DNA of 64,000 nt from Setoptus koraiensis (lineage: Eukaryota > Arthropoda), in the NCBI GenBank assembly GCA_048013815.1, contig CM106585.1, positions 11,966,001-12,030,000 of the forward strand, given 5' to 3'. The translations under genes were made by a program, and so were the position numbers. The notes under the pieces were generated by a model, which was given only the letters and a program-made list of their open reading frames with translations, had not been told where the DNA came from and ran no database searches. Shown here piece by piece: positions 53,533 through 64,000 of the stretch. Numbering within the stretch: position 1 is the stretch's first letter; each line of letters starts with the position of its first letter.

Positions 53533-55116
53533 TTACAATGCCTCGATTCCCGATACGGCCTCAACGATTCCCACATCCGACAGGCCAATGAAGCTACTGT
53601 ACATCCCTGTCAATCCAAAGAAGACACCTAAACAAATAATGGTTATCTCCCAGACTATCGTGCGCAATTCCAATTCATTCCATCTCAAGTACATGTGAAA
53701 GTAACAGGGCCACACAAAGGACAACATTGTTCCAGTGAAACTGCCAATGAATCCCAATAGCAGAGCAAAATGTGGAATTGATATAGCGGCAAACATTGTT
53801 ATCATCACTAGAGTTACGCGTAATCCTACTGCCCAAACTCTATATTCACCATCACGAGTCCATAACGATGAAAAGGGTTGATCGCCCTCACCATCTGGCT
53901 GATCTTCAGTGGGCCTCCTCTTAAACAATCCAATCTCTAATAGATGAGCGGCAGCGTAATAAGGTAATGGATAGGACAATAGGGCCTTTACCACCAATGT
54001 TAAATTGACTAGAGCCTTGAAACCTCTTGTAGGTAAATTGTTTGTTATAACTTCTTGTGTCGCATCGCCAAAAGTTAAAAATCCCACCCAGGCGAATAGT
54101 GTCTTACATAATGCCGCTGCTATATGACTCCAATCTAGCATATTGTCAAATCTTGCTGGCTCTTTCATGTTGCCTTCTAGGCTGGGCAAAAATATTTGCG
54201 ACGTATAACTGAACACGACAATGCCCAAACAAATCGGAAATGTGGCCGCGTCAATCTTGAATGATACCTTATCCCAGTACCAATCGCCCACTTGAATGAA
54301 ACAATAGGCAAATATGACAGCATTGATGGCGAAATGTATCATGGTGCACCACAGGCTCAGTGTACTAACTGAATGAAGGTCCTTGAGAAAAGCACAAGGT
54401 ATCAAAAGTATGCTACATAACATCATCCACGATCTCATGTCTATTATTCCATCTGGAAATGTTCCTATCATTAGATCGCCGCATAGGACAACGTACAATA
54501 TGCACGTCATTAATAGCTCGATAACTTGAGCCGTGTTGATAATTTTTCCGCCATACTTTGCACCGAAACACACCTGTGCAACCTCAACGTAGCTATCTCT
54601 GACCCTCTTTATTTTGCCAGTTTTTTCGTCGTATTCATACAGGCAATCTACTAATATTTTGCCTGTGTGACAACAAATATAAGCGATAAATATCAAAGAG
54701 AACAGTCCCCAGTAGCCACCATGTAATACAGCGTATGGCAAACTTACTAACGACATTCCTTGAATGGCATTGGTAACATTCCAACCGGCCTGCCAATCGG
54801 ATATCTTCCCTTGACTCATTTCAAATTCACTCATGATCTCATCATGAGGCTTAGGAGGCACCGGCGGCGACAGGGGAACTGCACCTGGCGCATCTGACAA
54901 TTCAAACTTAGTTTCAGCTTCGGCGGCCTTCAAAGAGTGATTGTTGATACTATGGTCGTTGTTAGTTTCACCAATACCCCGCATCTGATGCTCAAATTGT
55001 TGTTCATAACATTGTACACGAAGACTATTCGCAACTCCTGGTTTTGGAAAGTTGAGCTTGAGAAAATCAGCACCACGTTTTGTGGCACTAAATAGAGGAT
55101 TCAACCAGATTTCCAT
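53533..55116 (-). CDS. VGAT: Vesicular GABA/glycine transporter (SLC32/UNC-47)
   Basis: Proton-coupled transporter that loads GABA (and glycine) into synaptic vesicles, marking inhibitory neurons. The 527-aa product has a cytosolic N terminus of about 115 residues. The amino-acid-permease fold follows, with KISDWQAGWNVTNAIQGM, then SLPYAVLHGGYWGL, FGAKYGGKIINTAQVIELL, DLHSVSTLSLWCTMIHFAIN, and VFSYTSQIFLPSLEGNM. The length and block order match vertebrate and C. elegans VGAT (about 525 aa). Multiple hydrophobic helices follow through the C terminus. It is intronless. The ATG at 55116 begins MEIWLNPLFSATKRG. Confidence 0.96.
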   Translation of the reverse strand: MEIWLNPLFSATKRGADFLKLNFPKPGVANSLRVQCYEQQFEHQMRGIGETNNDHSINNHSLKAAEAETKFELSDAPGAVPLSPPVPPKPHDEIMSEFEMSQGKISDWQAGWNVTNAIQGMSLVSLPYAVLHGGYWGLFSLIFIAYICCHTGKILVDCLYEYDEKTGKIKRVRDSYVEVAQVCFGAKYGGKIINTAQVIELLMTCILYVVLCGDLMIGTFPDGIIDMRSWMMLCSILLIPCAFLKDLHSVSTLSLWCTMIHFAINAVIFAYCFIQVGDWYWDKVSFKIDAATFPICLGIVVFSYTSQIFLPSLEGNMKEPARFDNMLDWSHIAAALCKTLFAWVGFLTFGDATQEVITNNLPTRGFKALVNLTLVVKALLSYPLPYYAAAHLLEIGLFKRRPTEDQPDGEGDQPFSSLWTRDGEYRVWAVGLRVTLVMITMFAAISIPHFALLLGFIGSFTGTMLSFVWPCYFHMYLRWNELELRTIVWEITIICLGVFFGLTGMYSSFIGLSDVGIVEAVSGIEAL

Positions 55117-57008
55117 GACTGTCTGTGAAACTGGAGCTCGCTGGATATGAATATAGATAAATTGTTGATAGAACTATATATATAAATTGAGATGACGATG
55201 GAAATAAGATCTATAGCGATTGTATTGACTTAAGCTGAATATGTGTTCGCAGCTTAATCATCACTCGATAGATTGATCAGTTTCTGAAAGACTAAATTGA
55301 AAGACTTGATGAAAGACTTGCTGGAAGACTCGATAGGTCTTCCTATGTGAATTCTATATACAGTTAAGCTCTGAAAGACTCCATTACAAGTTAAATAAAA
55401 CGTTCTCTGGACAACTCGTTTCCGGACTAGCGGATCACGATTTCTGCTGTTTCATGATAAGCTTGAGTAGCTTCCTTGTATCGATGTGCAGGTAGCCAAA
55501 TGGATAAATCTGATTGATATATCTAGTGATAATATAATAGGTATCCAATATAATAGATTCTAGATGAAAGACTTGACTTGTTCTTGGAATGAGACAAATC
55601 TCGTTGAAAGACTTGAGTTGTTCTTGGAATGAGATAAATCTCGTTGAAAGACTGGATGTTTCTCATACGTTTCCATTCACATCACGGGTATTGTGGTAAT
55701 TCTTTGTTGGAGCATCTACAAATAGGTGCTTATGTAAATAGTAATATTATGTCAATATTTGTCTGCATCGGCTCATTGAAATCTTTAATGAAATATGATA
55801 TAATAGATCAAGACCGATGTATTCATCGAATAGGGCTTCAACGGTTGGGATGTTGATTTCTGTTGAATAGCTGGATAATTTGGATGAAAGAACGTAGTAG
55901 GAATCCAAACATAGTGTACAATATCTGGTTTTATGCACTATATATCTGTGCTCTACAATATATCTTGCACCCGTCGATTCCTTTCTGATCACAATTTCTC
56001 GCTGCGATTTGGCAAACCATAATTTAGATTCCGATAGATAAGATAAAATTTGGAGATCAATTCGAAAGTAAAATAAAATATATCGCTCGATTCGCAAACA
56101 GTGATTTCATGAGTCATGTTTGAGATTACCTAATTGATTCACAGATGAACTGAAGCGCGCATATGGTCGTGGCTCCGCGGCACTTCGGATAAGAGAGGCG
56201 CACAAACCAACGTTCCTCCTCCTGGATCACTAAAATACCAAAAAAAAAAAATTCAACATTCGCAACCGACGAATTACGGCTTAGAACCTGATCTCTTAGA
56301 TGCACCATGAGGATCTTGAATTTTAGAAGAAAGACCTAAAAAGAAACTACTATACTACCAGCATAGTCGCGCTTCACCGATAAGGTTGTGCATTCCAATA
56401 AAAGCTGATGCTATGATTTGACATAGCTACAAAATCCTAGAGAGTTCTGAAAAAGGTATCTCATTCACAGCTAGAAATTAAAACCTTTTTTAGCGAAACT
56501 TAATAGGTAATATTATTAGAAATTTTAGTCTACAAAAATATTCATGGAAATTAAATCACAGTGAAAAAACGCTACCGTGACATTTTAGCGTTTCGCGCTA
56601 GAGAAAGTATACTTTTTAATGTATACCGCGAGAGCAATTCAAAGCGAAGATTCTCCAAATTTGTGTTTGATAGCTGCTTTCAACAGTTTGAAAGCCATGT
56701 TTGAAAGATAGTTCTGTACAGTTAAATTACATCCTCTTCTCTTTAGTTTGAGGTTTAATTCATAGAAAAGATAAGTATTTGTTTCATGAGTTCATGGTTA
56801 GTCAGCATTTTCTCAGTTTTAATTTGATACATTTTCTTTTCTCCAAGCTGGTTGTCTCGGATAAGCTCAACTGAAAGTATTTTTAAGCCAGGAGCTAAGG
56901 TATCCATTCCATCCAGGTGGTCCTTGCTTATCACGTTGGTTGAAACAGATAAGCATCTCTCATACTCTACAATTTAATAAAATGGATGTGATTCTGCTCA
57001 TAGTTGTA
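55117..57008. other. Intergenic, 1.9 kb, with a 40-bp tandem repeat
   Basis: No gene recognised. It holds VGAT upstream sequence with scattered gaaagact units (about 55280-55350), a 40-bp tandem repeat (55563-55664) and a 60-codon minus-strand frame at 56126-56308 with a hydrophobic stretch and several cysteines but no known motif. The SH3 adaptor's 3' flank lies at the right edge. Confidence 0.5.
55563..55664. repeat. 40-bp tandem repeat, 2.5 copies
   Basis: Copies at 55563-55602 and 55603-55642 differ at three positions, and a partial third copy follows (55643-55664). Each starts with gNtgaaagact. Confidence 0.92.
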
Positions 57009-60000
57009 TTAAACAGCGCTGGTGAGTTTTTGTAGTCTATCAATTTCAATCTGCATCGTTGCGGTTTTCTTCCTTTCATCAGCCAGATCATTTATCAAGT
57101 CTTTTATAAGGTTTCCGTGAGTCCTTTTTTGATTTTCCATGAGAGTTCTCAATTCATTTATCTATTGATGCAAATTAAATAGTTTAGATATTGTTAAAAA
57201 ATTACATAATGTACAAAGTGTGACAGTGTCAAACATAGGTATATGAAGCTTACCTGATTCGATAGAGAATTGAACTCGTTATTGGTTATAGAAGCTTTCT
57301 TAAAATCCTCTCTTAACCTTCTGAGCTCTTCTTTTAGCATTTCGATTTCACTAGTATTGGCGATAGTCATCTGTTGCTGTTTTAGGAAGTCTCGTTGAGC
57401 GCTGGATGAATTTTCGTCATTTACAACCGTGTTTACATCGCTAGGTGAAGTATCTTTATCGAAAAAATTGTTTTGACTAGAGTTTTGCTGTGGCCCATAT
57501 GCATCAGAGTTGAGTTTTGAATATGGATACACATCATCAGATGCTTTTACTTGATTGGAATTTGTCTGATTACTTATGTTGCTTGATGAGCCTTGATGTA
57601 AAGTGGGTGTAGAAGAGATGCTATTGGAACTTGATGTATTGTGCCTATTGGCTATTGAAGATGGTGAATATCCAGACGCTGGTGAACGTTCTGAAGGCAG
57701 AGAAGATGCCTCGGCATCTTGACTTCTTGAGGAGGATGAATTCACAGAAGGAAAACCTGGTCTACTATTTATAGCGCTCGTAGGTTTGTTTACAAGTCCC
57801 GCATTATTCACAGCCGATTGATTCTTGAAATTAGAACCTTGGACGAATTCATTTGGGCCGGATGTGTCAACGATGGAATTCTGATTCATTGAATTAATTC
57901 CTTTGTCAGAAAATGAGAAGTCTCCTGAATAACGTGAAGTCAGACTTTTCACACCTCCGGTCAGACTAGACGTTGGTGTTTGCTGGTAGGATAACCCTCG
58001 ATTAGTATTAAATGGTGGTGAGTTTTTAACTGGTGCTACATTCGACACAACTGGCGATTCTGCTTGTTTGGCATTTGTGATGAAATTATTTGTCGAACTA
58101 CTTGAGTCCTCTGCTGAAGTATTGGGACCAGTATCGCGTTTCTTTTCAATTTTATCTGAGTGAGCTTTCTTGGTTGTTTTATCTCTTAATTCAAGCATCC
58201 AAGGAACTGCCGAAGTTTGAGGTGTCTCTTTTTGCTGTTGTGGCGACTTCTGTAACTTCGTTGAGCTATAGTCTTGATTTGAATCAGTTGGTTTAAAATT
58301 TGTAGGAGGAGTAACTGATTTGCTGTTCATTTGCTGTGAATTTTGGTTGACATTTATTGCTGCTGCTGGGCTATTCCCGTTATTGTTTGGCAAGGAAGAT
58401 TGATTGATACTGTTTGAAGATTTTGTTTCTCCATTATGCAGAATATCTAAAGAATTATCTGAGATGTTATCTCTCGCTGCTAGAATATTCGATGGAGGTC
58501 TTCTTGAAGAAGGACCTTTAGCCCTTTGTGCAGTTAGATGATTGAGTTTGCCCGGTACCTGACCTGAGTTAGAATCATAACTCGTAAAAGAATCGAAAGA
58601 GGAGTTGTTGTTAAGATGATTTCTACTGCCGAACGCTGAGTTTAGAGAATTCAAGTCCTTAGATTGGCTGTATGAATTTGTTTGGTCACGAATGTTGTTA
58701 TCGGCCGCATTATCGTTAGGTTTACTCATGGACGTTAGAGATGGTTGCGGAACGTTCATTGGCGATTTGGCAGCGACTGGAGGTTTAGTGCATGATGATG
58801 AGCCAAATTTGTTTCGATTCAATGATAGAAATGATGCCGACGAACCTACATTGTTTATGTCACTATTTGTCTCTAAGTCTTTGCTGAAGCCTTTTGGCGT
58901 CGAAACTAGTGATTGATTTTTCTCAGTTGGCATAACCATTGATATTGGACCGCCACTCATCATAACAACAGGCGGTGGCCTTGAGGGCTTTTGCATTCTA
59001 GGAGGGAATAGATCTGGAGTGTAGCCTTGATCCTGGGGAACGGGCACTTTGATGAGCTCCACAAAGTTATCTGGAAATACACCTATCTGGCCTCTAAGCT
59101 CTCCTTTCCACCAGCCTTGGTCCTCTATTTGCTTATTGATAACATTAATGATATCTCCTTCCTCTATGGTGAGCTCATCTGAATTTTGTGCTTCATAGTT
59201 ATAGATAACTCTGGCTTGTTCGCGGATGATTGCAGACTGTTGCTTATATGGATAAGATGACGTCTGAGAGTGTGAGGTAGCCTGATTAAGAGAGGCTGAT
59301 AATTGAGCTGTAGAGGGCTTAGGAGGTAGAACAGGCGCTGCCTCTGAGGATGAGTCACTATTAGACTGGTCTGGCATGGGTGCTGGTGGGGGTGGTTTTT
59401 TTGGTATTGCTTTGTGGCCACTGCCACTATTATTAATACTGTTGTTGTTACTGTTGTGTTTGTCTCCTCCTGTAACAATTCCATCAACTGGAGACAATTT
59501 TGGTTTGCCCCCTGCAAATATATCACCAAACCCTACACCTCTAACTGGCTTTGGTTTGCGTTCACATGAGGCCGAGTTTTCGTCGTCATGCTGCTGTTGG
59601 CTATCCATTTGAGATCTTGGCCCGATATTGTTGATGGCACACTTGAAATTTGAATTTGAATTATCAATGGAATTGCTATTGTTGAAATGATTAGCGATTT
59701 TGTTTAAGTTGTTGCCGTTGTTTTGGTTAACGTATTGTTGATTTAATATTGGTAGTTGTTGTTCAAACGATGGAGAGGCATTTGAAGTCAACTCTACGAA
59801 ATTGGATGGAAAAACACCTTCTCGTCCGTCTAATTTACCTGTGACGTAAACGAAAGTAGTGAAAACAGTTGAAATATAATATGGTTAGAAAATTGGCGTC
59901 ATGTCACCATGGCTATCAGCCATTGTCAAATGATAAGTGGTCATTTGATATATACTAACCTCTCCACCAGCCTTTGTTTTCATCGCATGTGATGATGATT

Positions 60001-60674
60001 CAGGTGGCACAGATGTGTGTTTGTGTGAGCAAGTGTGTTTTTGTAATAATTGAATAACACACAATGTTGATGTTACAAACGTTGATACATGAGTAAAATA
60101 ATATATTTGTTGTATATAATATTATTGAATGAATGTAAAGATTGGGAATGTATTAGAAAATGTTTGAATATTATCTAATATTAATAATATGATTCTATTA
60201 TGTTATAGATAAAAAATATCTGTAAAATAAGTCTATGGCTGTTGAGCTGTAGAACTGCAGTTTGCTGATTTTGGTATGTGCTGGAATCTGCAACACGATG
60301 TAATGTGATGTGCGGTGGTGCGCATATGCGCAAAAAAGATACCATCGCTCAGATAGAAGTCAATGTTGCTGCTGTCATCGTGGCTGACATCGGTGGTCAC
60401 CAGCACTACAGACATACCATTGAAGGCAACTTTCGTATGGACCATTAATGCTAAAGCATATATGAGCAACTAACGAGTTGTTGCACACCTATCAATGGTT
60501 GGCCAAATCAATCTATCATGTAATTATTATTAGATGAATTGTATGAATGAATCACAGAAATACTTTACCTTGTTCCTCTTCGTCCAGGACCTCTATGAGT
60601 TCGCCCGGATTAAGTTTGAGTTCGTCGCTTTTCACTGGATCATAAGAATAGAGAACACGAGCCAATCTCTTCAT
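57009..60674 (-). CDS. CIN85/CD2AP-type SH3 adaptor (four exons)
   Basis: Adaptor linking receptor endocytosis (Cbl, endophilin) to actin; the fly orthologue is cindr. Predicted exons (descending): 60674-60569, 59983-59960 (24 nt), 59838-57254, 57161-57009, about 956 aa. Exon 1 begins MKRLARVLYSYDPVKSDELK, the first SH3 half. The 24-nt exon adds DENKGWWRG. Exon 3 completes SH3 no. 1 (DGREGVFPSNFVEL). It then has a Pro-rich region (KKPPPPAPMP, APVLPPKP), SH3 no. 2 (ARVIYNYEAQNSDELTIEEG ... GWWKGELRGQIGVFPDNFVE), which resembles the third SH3 of CIN85, and a 500-residue S/N/Q-rich disordered region. The end of exon 3 and exon 4 form the C-terminal coiled coil (EELRRLREDFKK; INELRTLMENQKRTHGNLIK). 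Only two SH3 domains are visible; vertebrate members have three. The 24-nt exon has a normal donor (gttagt) but no AG acceptor. Confidence 0.83.
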
Positions 60675-60984
60675 GATTCTCCTATCAGGCTGGCTCAATG
60701 TTAGTGTCTCGACGATATATCTGGTATATCTATCACACACATATACACATGCACACAGAGACAGAGGGGCAGGCAGGCAGGCAGACAGACAGACAGACTC
60801 AGTCAGTCAGTCACACAAACAGACAAGCGCAACTGGCTACTATACGAACAGTGGAGTTTTGGTGTAGAGAAAAAGGGACTCACACTATTATATATAATCA
60901 ATAATGTGGCAATGATGCAAGACAGGTAATAGTACAAATTCTACACATACAGTACAAATATACATGTATGGAGAGAGTCTTGGT

Positions 60985-61140
60985 GTTTGTGTGTGTGTGT
61001 GTGTGTGTAGCCGAGCGAGTGTGTGTGTGTGCAAATGCAATTAGAAGTTGCTCTTGTTTCCAAGTTGTTGCCCCTGCAACCGCTGGTCTTGCCGACGCCG
61101 ATGCTGTGTATGTGTGTGTGTGTGTGTGTGTGCGTGTGTG
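60985..61140. repeat. TG-rich microsatellites
   Basis: Two gtgtgt runs (about 60985-61030 and 61105-61140) separated by non-repetitive sequence. Confidence 0.9.
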
Positions 61141-61927
61141 TCTGTGTACAACTGGTAGTGCAAAAGTTGAACTAATTTTACAGTTGTTGTTGTTGATGCG
61201 CCATGAGTGGCCTGTGGCAAAGAGAAAAAAGATGTTGCTGTTGTTGTTGTGTCGTGGACTGTGCCGCCGACGACAAGACTATTGTGTTGCTGCCTGTTGC
61301 CTCGACACACTAATTGTTGTTGCTGTTGTTGGCCTGGTCGATACTACAAGTATAAGTATTTGATGCAACCACCATTTGGCGAATAGCCGGTTGCTCCGCA
61401 GTGCGTAGATGCCGTGGCTCGCCTTCTGCCGTCTCGGGCCGCTGTGTAGTGTTTTCCTGTGCTCGGACTTGTGATCGGATAATAGTAACAGTTGTGGTAA
61501 TAATAAAATAATATAGGCGACACCGTGGAGAATAAAAACAATAATAATAATAGTAATAATCTGATACTGCTGTGATAATTCAACCGCTGCGCTGCTTTAT
61601 TCGTTGGCGTCTGGTCACCGACTGCTGCTGCTGCTGACCAATCTCTTTCTCTCTGTTCTGTTCTGTTCTCTAATAGAGAATCTCTATCGTGTGTGTGTGT
61701 TCGCCATCTCCCACTATCTCCCTCGCACTGGCTCACTCTCCCGAGGAATCGAACAAACACACTGGTTGCTGTTCAGTGTGGCCACTGGTGCTCGCAGGCA
61801 GCGCGACAGCGCACAGTCTACACCCTTTGCTGCTCGCTCACTTGCACGCACAGTCAACACTTTTCAAGCGGCGAACATGCTGTGTGTGTGTGTGTGTTTG
61901 CCAGTCTATACTCACACTCGCTGCTGC

Positions 61928-61952
61928 GAATGATTCACACTGTGAATCATTC
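61928..61952. repeat. Perfect 12-bp palindrome, 1-nt centre
   Basis: Arms gaatgattcaca and tgtgaatcattc flank a single C. It contains two TGATTCA/TGAATCA cores in opposite orientation, which resemble bZIP half-site pairs. Function is unknown. Confidence 0.9.
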
Positions 61953-64000
61953 ACAGCAACCGCTCAACGCACGCTCACAAAGCCCGGCTCACCATTCGCC
62001 GGTGACTATTGTTGCCCGGCCTTGCAAGGGCAGCAACAATCTGGTTGCAATAATGCCCTTAGTGCGCATCACACACACGCACGCATGCACCGACAGCGCG
62101 CAATGCGCTGCAGCACAACCAGCCAAACGTTGGCGCACCAAGAGGGAGCGCGCCAGGGGAGGGCACAATCTGTCGATTCGCCATGCTCATTTTACCGTAC
62201 AATTTGTACGTGCGTTATCGAACTTTCAATATTCGACAGGGGGGGGGGAGGCGTTTCGTTCGGCAACCTGTGCGCTGATGAAATGTTATCGAACGCTCTC
62301 CAAATTCCACGCCATTGCCTGTCCCCAAACTGAGGCTGAATCTGGCCAAAGCAAACGACTGACAGGTCAGGTGAAAGCAAAAGTTCCTTTGCCCCTCCCC
62401 CACCTGCTCATTTCCTCACAGAAGGCTCCGTCTCCCATCACCAATCACGATTCTGGTATGAGCACGTACCAATCGACTGAGGCCTCCCTTCGGGAGATAC
62501 TGCGAACAGGTTGCACCGACCAGCAGACGTGATCTTTTCAATGATCGACACCTGACGATGCTCGAAATAAACAAAAACGGCTGGCTTGTGACACACGAAA
62601 ATGTTGAAATTGTTGAAATTGTTGTTTGGTAGCTAACCAATAAACATGTTGCATAAACATCGCGCGAAAACACCGACTCCCAGATCTGGCAGCTGCTTAT
62701 TTCATTGGTATATCCAGCTCACATTTCCTGTAACTTTGCTCCCTCTCACTCTCGCCGTCTTGTGCAAACCATGATATAATGAGTACCGAAAAAGGCTCCA
62801 CGGCAGCAGAGTCTTTCTCGGGATCGCTGTCCAGCTTCGGGCCATATGTACGGGCCATATGCATGAACCGTCGCCTAATAACTCTTTTACCAGTGGGTTC
62901 CCTTACAGGGTCCCATTACTTGAATACGCCCGAGGTCAAGCATGACGCATGCAATCAAGACAATTGGTGGCCGCAATCAGGTCAACACATTAGCTAATCG
63001 CTAACGGCTACTCGAAACGCTTCCCAGCTTTACGGCACATTGCGGCACTTGTCACAAATTCCTATCACATTTCAAAAGCAGCAGTCAGTTGTCCTTGGCA
63101 GAACGCTGCCGAGCGTTAAAACGAAAGTATCCAGCCATCCAGTTGGGTTAGAGAACAGCGCAAACAATGACGCAATAACAATCTCAAATGATTTCTCTCT
63201 CTTGGCCAACGCTAATCTAGCGGGTGTCTATGAATACTAAGTTGTATTATATTGTAACTAGTAAGACGACTGCCTCTAATTGTTCTAATGAAAACCATGG
63301 GTTGAACACGGTGTTAGCCATTGTCCAGAACATATCTCATGTCTCAACATTTCTCATCTCGTGCGGCTTGCAGCAACTAGCTGCTGGCCACTACCATAAC
63401 TCTAACTATTCCGATGGATGCGGATTGCGAATTTATCCGTGTTAACGAAACACAATGAGAAGAAGTTAATTTTGCAGCTTACAAGTTAACTGTTAATCAA
63501 GCCGCTTCGAAGAATTTGCCGAGGCAAGCGGCCAGTAAACGCGGTTACGCACACACCTACATCTCCAACGATGGATAGATTTAATCTCACTGACAGGTTT
63601 GCTATTAATTTCACACGGGCTCTCTGCAATGGCAAAGCAATTCCAACTGAGCAACTGGGTGGAATAATAGTAACGTAAAAGATTAATAAATCACCACTAA
63701 TCTAACATATTTTGTTGTTCATGTAGCACCCATAGTTTAAATGATTTATGTTGCAGCATTGGGAATGTACTCAATTGAAACTGGCTGGCTGCCTTTTAGC
63801 TCTATTATTATGACAGCATTTGTTAACTATTCACGACAACAAACTTGATGATGGCTCACAACAACAAAATAGTTTGCTCTGTCTAACAGATACCCACTAG
63901 TTACTACTTACCAACAATAAAGCGTTCGTTCATGTCAGAGGTAAAAAGTTAAAAGGTTATTATTTATTCCTCCCATGTTTCATTATACTACACAATTGTC

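Larger units (their letters stand above)
60675..64000. other. 3.3-kb region at the right edge, no gene recognised
   Basis: This is the upstream flank of the SH3 adaptor and beyond. It contains TG microsatellites (near 60985-61030 and 61105-61140), a TTG/CTG-rich block near 61170-61335, a poly-G run near 62239-62248 and a 25-bp palindrome (61928-61952). Long open frames through 61600-62530 run over simple repeats and overlap in several frames, so I treat them as accidental. The window may end inside another gene's flank. Confidence 0.5.

Noticed and set aside
56126-56308. 60-codon Cys-containing minus-strand frame
   Set aside because: Too short and without signal peptide, motif or clear splice partners to call a gene.
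61693-62532. 279-codon and overlapping 214-codon open frames on the plus strand
   Set aside because: Two overlapping frames over simple sequence with His/Thr-rich nonsense composition; no motif or splice logic.

Overview
This window looks like a gene-dense, intron-poor arthropod nuclear genome, most likely an acariform mite. The evidence for an arthropod is an arthropod-style troponin I, a Wnt O-acyltransferase (Porcupine), a vesicular GABA transporter, a fatty acyl-CoA reductase, NKAIN and the RIC1/ATG14/NXF families. The mite assignment is inference. It rests on how many long genes are uninterrupted: ABCA at 4 kb, DDX46 at 2.8 kb, PORCN, VGAT, NKAIN and DNase II. Neighbouring genes are also packed with divergent promoters and abutting or overlapping 3' ends. 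No retroviral, LTR or virus-like element was recognised.

Layout. 1-3.4 kb: an orphan GC-rich membrane-protein gene preceded by a 10-copy 11-bp repeat. 3.5-9 kb: spliceosomal helicase DDX46/Prp5 (-) divergent from autophagy factor ATG14 (+), followed by a decayed duplicate of the ATG14 3' end. 9-13 kb: a compact ABCA transporter (-). 14.4-16.8 kb: a five-exon fatty acyl-CoA reductase (-). 16.8-22.5 kb: a long stretch without recognisable genes, rich in simple repeats, with one perfect 22-bp hairpin. 22.5-27.1 kb: Porcupine (+) convergent with a hAT-transposase-derived BED-finger gene (-). 29-36 kb: NF-YC (-), RPAP2 (+), a C-terminally shortened FIBP (-) overlapping RPAP2, and RIC1 (+). 36-41 kb: a cytochrome P450 (-) with a GC-AG intron, and an unusually long NKAIN (-). 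41-44 kb: repeats and nothing certain. 44-48 kb: a small BED-finger gene (+), DNase II (-), and an NXF relative lacking RRM and LRR domains (-). 48-51.6 kb: CTP synthase (+) tail-to-tail with five-exon troponin I (-). 53.5-60.7 kb: VGAT (-) and a CIN85/CD2AP-type SH3 adaptor (-) with a putative 24-nt microexon. 60.7-64 kb: TG repeats and no recognised gene.

The genes do not form one pathway. They are mostly housekeeping (splicing, transcription, CTP synthesis, autophagy, Golgi trafficking) interspersed with tissue genes (muscle TnI, GABA neuron VGAT, lipid and xenobiotic FAR, ABCA and P450). Exon boundaries were deduced by reading splice sites against remembered family sequences, so they are predictions. 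The most unusual items are the truncated FIBP/RPAP2 overlap, the ATG14 tail duplication, the ABCA without its extracellular domains, the domain-stripped NXF, the apparently domesticated hAT transposase and the SH3 microexon without a visible AG acceptor.
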